From positions 1 to 64,000 of the forward strand of contig NZ_JAUFQG010000004.1 of NCBI RefSeq assembly GCF_030409605.1: 64,000 nucleotides of DNA, in the 5' to 3' direction. The notes below the pieces were generated by a model. That model worked only from the letters and a program-made list of their open reading frames with translations. It was not told the DNA's origin and did no database searches. Positions 37,684 through 46,134 of the stretch are shown here, piece after piece; the first letter of the stretch is position 1, and each line of letters opens with the position of its first letter. The position numbers were made by a program, and so were the translations under genes. The DNA comes from Simiduia curdlanivorans. GTDB taxonomy: Bacteria; Pseudomonadota; Gammaproteobacteria; Pseudomonadales; Cellvibrionaceae.

Positions 37684-40059
37684 ATGCCTAGATCTTTTAT
37701 TGTGTCCCTGTTGCTGTTGATTGTGACGGGCTGTAGTTTTCTCGCCACACAACAATGGGATAAGCGCTTTGGCCCTAGCTCGCCCATCAATCGAGCCAGC
37801 GCCGCGTCTTTTGCGGTGAGCAATACCGACGTGCCCGATTACCTGCGCGAAGTAAAACCCATCATCGACAATCGCTGCGTGGTGTGCCACGGCTGCTACG
37901 ATGCGCCTTGCCAACTTAAGTTAGAATCCATGACCGGGCTCGAGCGCGGCGCCAATAAAGAGCGCGTCTACGACGGTGCACGATTGTTAGCAGCAAATTT
38001 AACGCGCCTGTACGAAGACGCCGACAGCACCGAGCAATGGCGCTTGAAAGGCTTTTTCCCGGTGCTCAACGAGCGCGAGCAATCTGAGCCGGCCAATCAA
38101 CAGGCCAGTGTTCTGATGCAAATGCTCGAACTGAAACAACGCCACCCACTGCCAAGCAATGGACCGCTGCCCGACAGCCAATTCGATTTCGCCCTCGACC
38201 GTAGCCAAAGCTGCCCGAGCATCGAAGAATTCGACACCTACGCTGCTGACTTTCCCTTAGCCGGTATGCCCTATGGCTTGCCCGGTTTAAGCCAGGAGGA
38301 ACATCAAACCTTAACCAACTGGATCACATCTGGCGCCCGCGGCTTTGATCTTAGCGCTCATTTTTCGCCTGAACTCAGTGCCCAAATTGCTGACTGGGAA
38401 ACATTTTTAAACGGCAACGACAACAAAAACCAACTCGCCAGCCGCTATATTTTCGAGCATCTCTACCTCGCCAATTTGTATTTCGACGACGGCGCCGAGC
38501 GTCAATTTTTTAGGCTAGTGCGCTCAGCCACCCCGCCCGGGCAACCGGTAGAGCGCATCAGCTCGCGCCGACCTTTTGATGACCCAGGGGTAAAAAGGGT
38601 TTACTACCGACTGATTTTTTACCCCGAGACCATTGTGGCAAAAAACCACATGCCCTATGCCCTCAACAAGGCGCGCTTAAGTAAGTGGCGCGAATGGTTT
38701 TTGGGCTCGGATTACGCGGTGCCGTCGCTGCCCAGTTACGATTTGGCAACCTCTGCCAACCCGTTTAAAACGTTTCAGCATATTCCACCGAAAATTCGCT
38801 ACCGCTTCATGCTGGAAGAAAGCCAATACACCATTATGGGTTTTATTAAGGGCCCGGTGTGCCGTGGCCAAACCGCATTGAACGTTATCAACGATCAATT
38901 TTGGGTATTTTTTGTTGACCCGGATTATCCAGACATTGCCGAGTTTGCTGACTTCCTGGCCAACAACAGCGACAACTTGGATTTGCCAGCTGAGCGCGAT
39001 AGCTCGGCCGGCGCTCTAGCCGGTTGGCTCACCTATTCGGAAAAACAACAAGCCTACCTAAAGGCGCAAGACCAGCTAATTAAAACCAAACTGGCGCGCT
39101 ACAAGGGCCCAGACATCAACATGGTTTGGCAAGGCGACGGCGATAATCCGAATGCAGCGCTGACGGTATTCAGACATTTTGATAACGCCACTGTCGCTCA
39201 AGGCCTGATTGGCAATGACCCCAAAACCGCTTGGGTCATTACCTACCCACTGCTCGAGCGCATTCACTATTTGCTGGTGGCCGGTTTTGATGTGTACGGC
39301 AACGTGGGGCATCAACTGTTGACCCGCACCTACATGGATTTTTTACGCATGGAAGGCGAGCAGACTTTCCTGAGTTTACTGCCTAAAGAAACCGCGCACC
39401 AAGAGCTGGCGTACTGGTATCGCGGTGCCGAAGACATAGTACCCACCTACTTTAAAGGCGCGGGCCTAAGCGAGCAGTGGCAAACCCAGCTCACCTTTAG
39501 CAGCGACAACCCCAAGGCCGAACTGTACCAAAAATTGAAGTCTCACCTCGATGGCGTGCGCAATCTCAACCACGATATCGACACTAATCTGCACCTGTCG
39601 CCAACCACTCAGCGACACTTACTCGGCCTGCAAAACCAGCGCGGTAAACATTTACAATGGCTACCCGATAGCAGCCTGCTCATCATTGAACAGGAGCCGC
39701 CGCTCAGGCCAGCAGTCATCTCACTGCTGCACAACAAGGCGCATCAAAATATCACCAGCTTATTGCTCGAAGGCCGCAATCGACTGGTCGACGAAGACAC
39801 CTTAACGGTGGCGAATGGCATCTTAACCACCTATCCAAACGCGCTGTTTAAACTTGGCAACGAGGCTTTGCCTGGCTTCAATCAGCGCGTAGCTCGCCTA
39901 CAGTCGGCGCAGGACTACCAAGCTCTGGTTGACGCCTTTGGCGTCAGGCGCAACAACCCAAATTTTTGGGCCCTTAGCGATGAGTTACACAAACTCTATC
40001 GCCAGCAGGAACCTATCAGCTATGGCCTGCTGGACTACAATCGCCTAGAAAATCGCTGA
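37684..40059 (+). CDS. cti: Fatty acid cis/trans isomerase, lipoprotein form
   Basis: Cti isomerises cis-unsaturated fatty acids of membrane phospholipids to trans forms when the membrane is stressed by solvents or heat; it is known from Pseudomonas and Vibrio and contains haem c. The 791-residue protein has the haem motif CVVCH (about residues 61-65) directly followed by GCYDAPC. The N-terminus ends in a lipobox VTGC (Cys17), so it would be lipid-anchored in the periplasm rather than soluble. It starts 12 bases after the UPF0316 gene. Confidence 0.92.
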   Translation: MPRSFIVSLLLLIVTGCSFLATQQWDKRFGPSSPINRASAASFAVSNTDVPDYLREVKPIIDNRCVVCHGCYDAPCQLKLESMTGLERGANKERVYDGARLLAANLTRLYEDADSTEQWRLKGFFPVLNEREQSEPANQQASVLMQMLELKQRHPLPSNGPLPDSQFDFALDRSQSCPSIEEFDTYAADFPLAGMPYGLPGLSQEEHQTLTNWITSGARGFDLSAHFSPELSAQIADWETFLNGNDNKNQLASRYIFEHLYLANLYFDDGAERQFFRLVRSATPPGQPVERISSRRPFDDPGVKRVYYRLIFYPETIVAKNHMPYALNKARLSKWREWFLGSDYAVPSLPSYDLATSANPFKTFQHIPPKIRYRFMLEESQYTIMGFIKGPVCRGQTALNVINDQFWVFFVDPDYPDIAEFADFLANNSDNLDLPAERDSSAGALAGWLTYSEKQQAYLKAQDQLIKTKLARYKGPDINMVWQGDGDNPNAALTVFRHFDNATVAQGLIGNDPKTAWVITYPLLERIHYLLVAGFDVYGNVGHQLLTRTYMDFLRMEGEQTFLSLLPKETAHQELAYWYRGAEDIVPTYFKGAGLSEQWQTQLTFSSDNPKAELYQKLKSHLDGVRNLNHDIDTNLHLSPTTQRHLLGLQNQRGKHLQWLPDSSLLIIEQEPPLRPAVISLLHNKAHQNITSLLLEGRNRLVDEDTLTVANGILTTYPNALFKLGNEALPGFNQRVARLQSAQDYQALVDAFGVRRNNPNFWALSDELHKLYRQQEPISYGLLDYNRLENR

Positions 40060-40076
40060 GCGCAGAAATAAAGCTT

Positions 40077-40098
40077 GTGCCGATGAAAAAATCGGCAC
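40077..40098. repeat. Hairpin between cti and the oxygenase gene
   Basis: GTGCCGAT and ATCGGCAC form a perfect 8-bp stem with a GAAAAA loop, 18 bases after the cti stop. It is not followed by a T tract on the plus strand, so it may be a weak terminator or an mRNA 3' stabiliser. Confidence 0.5.
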
Positions 40099-40134
40099 TA
40101 AAATCGCGCCCCCACTTATTATTGAGCCCTTGCC

Positions 40135-40767
40135 ATGGCGCAGCCATCACTCACCTTGCCGGCAGCCAATGCTGGCGCAAGTGATTATCTCGAGCGCCTT
40201 AGCACTAAGGGCTGGGTGCATATTGAAGGCTTCCTCGAACCGGCGCTAACTGCCGAGCTCAAGCGCGAAGCGTTAAGACAACAAGAATGGGCCGACGCCG
40301 GTATCGGCAGCGCAGGCCAAACCAACGAAAAAATTCGGCGCGACAAAACGGTCTGGCTGAATGGCGCTAGCGCCGTACAAGCCCAGTACCTAGCGCGCAT
40401 GGAGGCCATTCGCCTAGCGGTTAACCAAGCCTTCTTCGCCGGCTTATTCGAATATGAAGCGCATTTCGCCCACTACCCCGTCGGCGCCTTCTACCGCAAG
40501 CATCGCGATGCACTGCGCGGCTCAAATGCCAGGGTGCTAACCAGCGTTTGCTACTTGAACCCGCAATGGTGTGCCGACGATGGCGGCGAACTGGTGATTT
40601 ACAACGATGCAGACACAGCCATTGAAGCTCAAATCTGGCCAGTGGCTGGCGACCTAGTGCTGTTTTGGAGTGAAGACTTTCCACACGAAGTATTGCCCGC
40701 AGCGCGCGACCGGTTCTCCATTTCAGGCTGGTTTCGACGCAACCTCGACGGCGCAAACCCACTGTAA
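40135..40767 (+). CDS. 2-oxoglutarate/Fe(II)-dependent oxygenase, prolyl-hydroxylase type
   Basis: This is a 210-residue cytoplasmic protein with the P4H-like double-stranded beta-helix. The iron ligands are His123 and Asp125 (KHRDA) and His184 (FPHEV), and the 2-oxoglutarate-binding arginine is Arg193 (DRFSISGWFR). The DGGELVIY strand is typical of the family. The substrate is unknown; related bacterial proteins hydroxylate proline of ribosomal protein or EF-Tu, but this is not shown here. It stands alone between cti and the MscS gene. Confidence 0.85.
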   Translation: MAQPSLTLPAANAGASDYLERLSTKGWVHIEGFLEPALTAELKREALRQQEWADAGIGSAGQTNEKIRRDKTVWLNGASAVQAQYLARMEAIRLAVNQAFFAGLFEYEAHFAHYPVGAFYRKHRDALRGSNARVLTSVCYLNPQWCADDGGELVIYNDADTAIEAQIWPVAGDLVLFWSEDFPHEVLPAARDRFSISGWFRRNLDGANPL

Positions 40768-40824
40768 CTGATACAAAATTATGTTTGAATAACGCCTTCT
40801 TTAGCTGTCTGGAAGGAACCACGC

Positions 40825-42480
40825 ATGCGCCATATACAAATCTATACCTACGCCCTCCTCGTCACCGCATTGCTGTTCGGCTACTCACCTGCGCGGGCAC
40901 AAAGTACTTCGGTCGAGATGCTGTATCAAAACACGCAGAATCTTTCCCGAGAAATCGCCCAACTACAGACAGAGGCAAAAGCGCTAGCGGGTGAAAGGCA
41001 GGCGTCATTGCAGCTGCGTATCACCGGGCGGCAGCTGGAACTGTTAACGGCATTTGACACCTTAACCGACCGCATTGTGGCGGAGGAAAATGACGGTGTT
41101 GAACTTACCGAGCTAAAAGCCAAGCTGGCACCGCAGCTATTAGCGCTTGGGCCTCAGATTAAAACGGCCATCAACCGCCGGCTCGTCGCCCTAGACAAGC
41201 TAGAAGAAACCCACGAAGCGCTGTCTATTACTTGGATGGCAAGTTACCTAGAACACAACACTTTTATCGATCACGCCTATTTAACCCTGACTCAGCACGC
41301 TAAAAATTTAGCCGACTTAAAGCTCGATAACGCCGAATCAACCGCCTATTTACATCGCGCCTTGCAGCAGAGGGCCGAGGTCTTGGCGGGTCAAATTGCC
41401 TTAACACAAAAGGAACTGGAGGCAAATTTACACAGCCTGACGGCCTCGCCGGACGATGCCGGCACGCAACAAAAGGTCAAATCTTTAGAAGACAAACAAA
41501 ACATCAACACCGAGAGCCTAAAAAGCACCGTCGCCCTATTGCAAGAAAATGGCTTGGAAAGCGGCCGCTACAAAGAGATTTTAATTAACAGCACCGGCGA
41601 CATCACGGCCGATATCCTCGATGTCAATTTACTCAAGCGACTCTCGCAAACATGGCTGAAAAATATCACCAACTACGTGCTGGATAATGGCGCCGGTTTA
41701 TTTTTTAAGCTTATTGTCTTTTTACTGATTCTGCTGCTATTCCACTACTTATCTCGCACCGTTGCAAAATTACTGCGCAAGAGCCTGGCAAAATCCACCA
41801 TGCCAGTGTCTTTCTTAATGGAGACGATGGTGGTAAACCTGTGCCGGCGCATGATTATGCTCATCGGTATTCTACTTGGCCTCAGTCAACTCGGGTTTTC
41901 CTTGGCGCCGATTCTAGCCGGGCTAGGTGTGGCGGGCTTCATCGTCGGCTTTGCACTGCAGGATACGCTGGGAAATTTCGCCTCTGGCATGATGATTCTG
42001 ATCTATCGACCCTACGATGTGGACGATTTAATTGAAGCCGCTGGCGTGCAGGGCCGAGTACAGCGGATGAATTTAGTGTCGACCACTATTTTAACCATCG
42101 ACAACCAGACCCTGGTTATTCCCAACAACAAAATTTGGGGTGATGTGATTCGCAACGTCACGGCGCAAAAACATCGCCGGGTCGACATGGTGTTCGGCAT
42201 TGGTTACAGCGACAACATAGAGAAAGCCGAAAAAATACTAAAAGACATACTCGATGCCCACCCGCAGGTATTATCCGAACCCGAGCACACGGTAAAGTTG
42301 CACACGTTAAATGAGTCATCGGTAGATTTTATTGTTCGCCCCTGGGTGGAGACGGAAAATTACTGGGACGTATATTGGGATGTCACAAAATCCGTGAAAC
42401 TGCGCTTCGATGCCGAAGGTATCAGCATTCCCTTCCCGCAGAGAGACGTTCACATTTACCAAACAGAGAAAACAGCGTGA
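40825..42480 (+). CDS. MscS family mechanosensitive channel with periplasmic coiled-coil domain
   Basis: This is a 551-residue channel. A signal peptide (cleavage near PARAQ) precedes a helical periplasmic region of about 260 residues. Membrane helices follow from about 290 to 390, with the pore-lining TM3 glycine/alanine pattern (LAGLGVAGFIVGFALQDTLGNFASG). The cytoplasmic beta and C-terminal domains of MscS are complete (VQGRVQRMN, IPNNKIWGDVI). Such channels open under hypo-osmotic shock. The stop overlaps the start of the VanZ-like gene (TGATG). Confidence 0.92.
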   Translation: MRHIQIYTYALLVTALLFGYSPARAQSTSVEMLYQNTQNLSREIAQLQTEAKALAGERQASLQLRITGRQLELLTAFDTLTDRIVAEENDGVELTELKAKLAPQLLALGPQIKTAINRRLVALDKLEETHEALSITWMASYLEHNTFIDHAYLTLTQHAKNLADLKLDNAESTAYLHRALQQRAEVLAGQIALTQKELEANLHSLTASPDDAGTQQKVKSLEDKQNINTESLKSTVALLQENGLESGRYKEILINSTGDITADILDVNLLKRLSQTWLKNITNYVLDNGAGLFFKLIVFLLILLLFHYLSRTVAKLLRKSLAKSTMPVSFLMETMVVNLCRRMIMLIGILLGLSQLGFSLAPILAGLGVAGFIVGFALQDTLGNFASGMMILIYRPYDVDDLIEAAGVQGRVQRMNLVSTTILTIDNQTLVIPNNKIWGDVIRNVTAQKHRRVDMVFGIGYSDNIEKAEKILKDILDAHPQVLSEPEHTVKLHTLNESSVDFIVRPWVETENYWDVYWDVTKSVKLRFDAEGISIPFPQRDVHIYQTEKTA

Positions 42481-42863
42481 TGGCGCTGTATCAAAGACTA
42501 AAGCACTGGCAGTTCTATCTACTGCTAGTGCTGTTTGCCGGCTTTGGCTTAACACCAAATCCCGGTGAGATATTGGCTCAAACCAATGATTTGCTGCTGC
42601 ACTTTTCCGGCTATACCATCGCCGGTATATCCATGGGTTTGAGCAAGCCGGCTCTGCATCACTGGCAACGGTTTCTATTTTTGTGGCTCTATTCACTCGC
42701 CATCGAAGTGGGGCAGCACTTTGTACCCCACAGAGGTTTCGATCTGCTCGACTTAGTAGCCAACGGCAGCGGCGCTATTCTGGGCTTAATACTCTACCAA
42801 TGGCTAGCCCGGCCTATTGATCGCGCTTTAACCCGAGCTATTGCACCCAGTCAAACAAATTAA
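42480..42863 (+). CDS. VanZ-like membrane protein
   Basis: This is a 127-residue protein with three or four membrane helices and VanZ-family features: DLLLHFSGY, an AIEVGQHFVPHRGFDLLDLVANGSGAI-like region and a terminal membrane helix. The function in this group is unknown; the VanZ name comes from teicoplanin resistance, but no resistance role is implied. ATG at 42480 overlaps the MscS stop. The 3' end overlaps the convergent META gene by 26 bases. Confidence 0.85.
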   Translation: MALYQRLKHWQFYLLLVLFAGFGLTPNPGEILAQTNDLLLHFSGYTIAGISMGLSKPALHHWQRFLFLWLYSLAIEVGQHFVPHRGFDLLDLVANGSGAILGLILYQWLARPIDRALTRAIAPSQTN

Positions 42864-43371
42864 ATAACCACACCTGCTCGCCCTGCTGCAGAGTTAATTC
42901 GTTATTTTTAATGGCGATGTGACTCCACTCATTGAGCATACGCGCATAGCGCTGCTCCAGTAGCATGGCGTCGTCTGAGCACATCATCATGGTAGTGGCG
43001 AGCTGTTCAACTCTAAATTGCCCCTGCTCGTTTAACACAAACTGACCGCTAAATTGATTGCAACCGGCAAAACCGCCAACATGTTGTGCTTCGCCAAAAT
43101 CCAGCTCAGGCACTAGACCTTTACCATAAGCACCCACCCGATTAGACAAGACCGCTTCACCATCGATGGTTTTTAACACCCAGCGGTGATGCGCCAACTG
43201 ACTCGCCGTCACAAGTTTTTCACTCGCTTGGCTTGTTTGGTTGGCCTGACTATCTCGATTATCCTGATTCACCCCACTGGGTGTGCAGGCTAGTTGTAAA
43301 AACAACACCGCCAAACAAGCGCTGCGCTTAATCACCACAGACATTTTCAATCGCGAGGATTGCCTAATCAT
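42838..43371 (-). CDS. META domain-containing lipoprotein
   Basis: This is a 177-residue envelope protein with a hydrophobic leader ending in FLQLAC (a near-lipobox), a Ser/Gln/Asn-rich linker and a META (HslJ-like) domain: HRWVLKTIDG, GGFAGCNQFSGQF, and TMMMCSD. HslJ-type proteins are linked to heat and novobiocin resistance in E. coli, with no known mechanism. The start is uncertain: 43369-43371 has AAGG upstream, while 43342-43344 would give a shorter leader. It is divergent from earP. Confidence 0.8.
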   Translation of the reverse strand: MIRQSSRLKMSVVIKRSACLAVLFLQLACTPSGVNQDNRDSQANQTSQASEKLVTASQLAHHRWVLKTIDGEAVLSNRVGAYGKGLVPELDFGEAQHVGGFAGCNQFSGQFVLNEQGQFRVEQLATTMMMCSDDAMLLEQRYARMLNEWSHIAIKNNELTLQQGEQVWLFNLFDWVQ

Positions 43372-43493
43372 GAACTCAACCTTGATTTTTATTGAAAAAG
43401 TTAAAAATACTACTGCGCCATCCACTATCAGCAAGACGGTCGTTCCACCGGCGCGGAGATTCGTTATAATCCATGGCCTTACATGGAGCATTC

Positions 43494-44624
43494 ATGAATC
43501 GCAATCTGCAATGGCACATCTTCTGCCGCGTTATCGACAACTTTGGCGACATAGGTGTGTGTTGGCGATTGGCGCGACAACTAACCAATGAGCACAACAT
43601 TCAAGTCACCTTATGGGTAGACGATTTAATCAGTTTTCACGCGCTTTGGCCAAGCGTCGACCATAGGCTTACATCGCAAACCTGTGCCGGCGTGCTGATT
43701 AAACGCTGGCAAAAGCCCTTCGCAGAAACCGTCGTTGGCCAGGTTGTCGTCGAGGCATTTGGCTGCGAGTTGCCAACCAATTACCTTCAGGCCATGGTGC
43801 GTGCCAAACCCATATGGATAAACTTAGAGTACCTAAGCGCCGAAGAGTGGGTAAAAGACTATCACCTAAATCAGTCGCCGGTTAGAGGCATGCGGAAAAC
43901 TTTTTTCTTTCCCGGCTTCGAAGCCGATACCGGAGGATTGCTCTGGGATCAAGCACTCATCCAACTATCACAAACCAGCAATGACAGCGACACCAAAGTG
44001 CGTATTGTTGCCGAGCTTGGCATAACACATTGCGCCAGCACCGACTTGCTTGCGAGCTTATTTTCCTACGAAAATACGGCGCTACCCGAGCTGCTCGAAG
44101 CACTGAGCCAGCACAATAAACCAGTGACCTTATTTGTGCCTGAGGGCCGAATGGCGGCGGGCGTGGCGCATTGGCTGGGCCGACAGCTATTGGCAGGCGA
44201 GCAAGTGCGCAAGGGCCAACTAACGCTGAACGGCTTAGCCTTCATGGATCAGTCTCGATACGACCAACTGCTTGCCATCTGCGACCTCAATTTTGTGCGC
44301 GGCGAGGAATCCTTCGTGCGCACCCAAATGCTGGCGAAGCCCTTTGTTTGGCATATCTACCCACAGCAAGAGGAGGTTCACATCCTCAAGTTGGAAGCCT
44401 TCCTCGAACTCTATCTGGCCGATGCCCCAGAGGCGGTAAAGCACGCAATACTGGCGGCCTCCCGGGCCTGGAATCAACCGCAATTAACCAGCAAAAACAG
44501 CTGGCATCTGCTGTTAGAGCAACTACCCGCTATCGCCCTACACGCCCGGCGTTGGCAAGCTAAGCAGATGGCGAACGGCGACCTAGCCTCAAATATCGTG
44601 CATTTTTGCAGCAATCAGGTATAG
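43494..44624 (+). CDS. earP: EF-P arginine rhamnosyltransferase EarP
   Basis: EarP transfers rhamnose from TDP-rhamnose to Arg32 of elongation factor P, which allows EF-P to relieve ribosome stalling at polyproline. The 376-residue inverting GT-B enzyme has the N-terminal RVIDNFGDIGVCWRLARQL region with the catalytic Asp, and the late NFVRGEESFVR motif. The ATG at 43494 has GGAG seven bases upstream. efp lies 43 bases downstream and does encode Arg32. Confidence 0.95.
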   Translation: MNRNLQWHIFCRVIDNFGDIGVCWRLARQLTNEHNIQVTLWVDDLISFHALWPSVDHRLTSQTCAGVLIKRWQKPFAETVVGQVVVEAFGCELPTNYLQAMVRAKPIWINLEYLSAEEWVKDYHLNQSPVRGMRKTFFFPGFEADTGGLLWDQALIQLSQTSNDSDTKVRIVAELGITHCASTDLLASLFSYENTALPELLEALSQHNKPVTLFVPEGRMAAGVAHWLGRQLLAGEQVRKGQLTLNGLAFMDQSRYDQLLAICDLNFVRGEESFVRTQMLAKPFVWHIYPQQEEVHILKLEAFLELYLADAPEAVKHAILAASRAWNQPQLTSKNSWHLLLEQLPAIALHARRWQAKQMANGDLASNIVHFCSNQV

Positions 44625-44667
44625 TACTGCGCGTTTCGATATGCCTATAAAATTCGGTGATTAAGCT

Positions 44668-45234
44668 ATGAAAACTGCACAAGAGTTCCGCGCAGGCCAG
44701 GTCATGAACCTTGATGGCCAAGCTTGGGTGATACTAAAAACGGAATTCAACAAATCCGGTCGCAACTCAGCCGTCTGTAAGATGAAGCTGAAGAACTTGA
44801 TCACTGGCGCTTCGCAAGAGCCCGTATTCAAGGCTGACGACAAGTTAGAACCCATATTCCTTGAGCGCAAGGATGTTACTTACTCCTACTTCGCTGATCC
44901 TTTGTACGTCTTTATGGACGAGGAATACAACCAAGTTGAAGTAGAAAAGGAAAACCTCGGCGATGCCGTAAACTTTATTGTCGACGGTATGACCGAAGTC
45001 AGCGAAGCGGTTTTCTACGGCGGCAAGGCCATTTCGATCGAACTGCCAACCACCATCGTGCGCACCGTTGCCTACACAGAGCCAGCCGCCCGTGGCGACA
45101 CCTCTGGCAAGGTCATGAAGCTGGCAAAATTAGACAATGGCTTTGAAGTACAAGTAGCCGCGTTTATCGAAATTGGCGAAGCCATCGAAATCGATACCCG
45201 CACCGGCGAATTCAAAGGTCGCGCTAAGGGCTAA
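44668..45234 (+). CDS. efp: Elongation factor P (EarP-modified type)
   Basis: EF-P binds between the P and E sites and promotes peptide bonds at consecutive prolines. The 188-residue three-domain protein has Arg32 at the tip of domain I (NKSGRNSA), the residue that EarP rhamnosylates, in place of the lysine used by the EpmABC system. The C-terminal signature IDTRTGEFKGRAKG is intact. A strong terminator follows. Confidence 0.97.
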   Translation: MKTAQEFRAGQVMNLDGQAWVILKTEFNKSGRNSAVCKMKLKNLITGASQEPVFKADDKLEPIFLERKDVTYSYFADPLYVFMDEEYNQVEVEKENLGDAVNFIVDGMTEVSEAVFYGGKAISIELPTTIVRTVAYTEPAARGDTSGKVMKLAKLDNGFEVQVAAFIEIGEAIEIDTRTGEFKGRAKG

Positions 45235-45248
45235 TTCAGCCTTAGTCG

Positions 45249-45277
45249 AAAAAGCCGCCACTGTTGGCGGCTTTTTT
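45249..45277 (+). terminator. Intrinsic terminator after efp
   Basis: A 10-bp stem (AAAGCCGCCA with TGGCGGCTTT) and a 4-base loop end in a T run at 45272-45277. A five-A run on the other side may let it act weakly in the opposite direction, toward the convergent gene ending at 45346. Confidence 0.9.
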
Positions 45278-45345
45278 ATGCCTGGGTGAAACTCATGCCA
45301 CATTGGAGGTCTATGCTAATTTGGAACTGAGTCTGCGCCACACCT

Positions 45346-46032
45346 TTACTCTAGCGCTTGTCGCTCCATCAACTGCTGAGAAATTGGCAGTAACAAGTCC
45401 CCGTACTCTCGGTTCAAGTAATGATGCATTGGGTAGGTGGCTACCGGAGGATATAGGGGCTCCACGTTGGTCACCCCCAATTCCTCTATAGCTTTTGGCA
45501 CTGCTAATGTATCGCCCAATAGAAGATCCACTCGGCCTGCTGATAGCTGCTTTAAACCCACCTCGACACTCCCAGCCCTATGGGAATCTAACCCAACTAA
45601 TAATTGATCTGACAATACCGAGCCGCGCAGAGACACTATCGAATGGCTGCGCCAGTTTCTGTGGTCGATGTCTTCTCCTTTGCGCTTATAAAGCAAGATA
45701 GTAAACACAGTGACAGGCGGCTCGACCCGCACCAGATTAGGAAACTGATCGCCAAACTCCTTAGCGCGAATGGCTGTACCATCCAGCAGACCTGAAGCTA
45801 GATTCTGGGCACCCCGGGCCCAAGGCATATCGACACATTCAACCTCAACACCTAACGCCGCGTAGGCCTCGACCACCCTCTTATTCCAAACACTAAAAAT
45901 GTCGTTGCACTCTAAGCGAAGCGAAGTGGGCTGTGCCCATACGCCAGCGCTCAATGTGAGGGCGACCGCCATGGCAACGAATCCATGCCAAGGCCAACAA
46001 TGATTAACGCGACAATCCCAATGTAATTTCAC
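45346..46032 (-). CDS. Orphan periplasmic solute-binding protein
   Basis: This is a 228-residue SBP_bac_3-type secreted protein. A signal peptide ends near SAGVWA, followed by a binding domain that starts LRLECNDIFSVW and continues with MPWARGAQNL and GRVDLLLGDTL. The start is a GTG at 46030-46032 with AAAGG eight bases upstream; the frame upstream of it passes through the purA terminator and is not coding. No transporter genes are adjacent, and the ligand is unknown. Confidence 0.75.
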   Translation of the reverse strand: MKLHWDCRVNHCWPWHGFVAMAVALTLSAGVWAQPTSLRLECNDIFSVWNKRVVEAYAALGVEVECVDMPWARGAQNLASGLLDGTAIRAKEFGDQFPNLVRVEPPVTVFTILLYKRKGEDIDHRNWRSHSIVSLRGSVLSDQLLVGLDSHRAGSVEVGLKQLSAGRVDLLLGDTLAVPKAIEELGVTNVEPLYPPVATYPMHHYLNREYGDLLLPISQQLMERQALE

Positions 46033-46084
46033 GATGACACCCTTTCCTTGGCTTAACGCCAGTGTAGCGCAATAGATTTCAGGC

Positions 46085-46118
46085 AAAAAAAAAGCCTGGT
46101 TCAGAACCAGGCTTTTTT
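46085..46118 (-). terminator. Bidirectional intrinsic terminator after purA
   Basis: A 10-bp stem (AAGCCTGGTT with AACCAGGCTT) and a 3-base loop are flanked by an A run (46085-46093) and a T run (46113-46118). It ends the minus-strand purA transcript 17 bases past the stop and could work in both directions. Confidence 0.92.
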
Positions 46119-46134
46119 CTGAGCGATCAATCAC

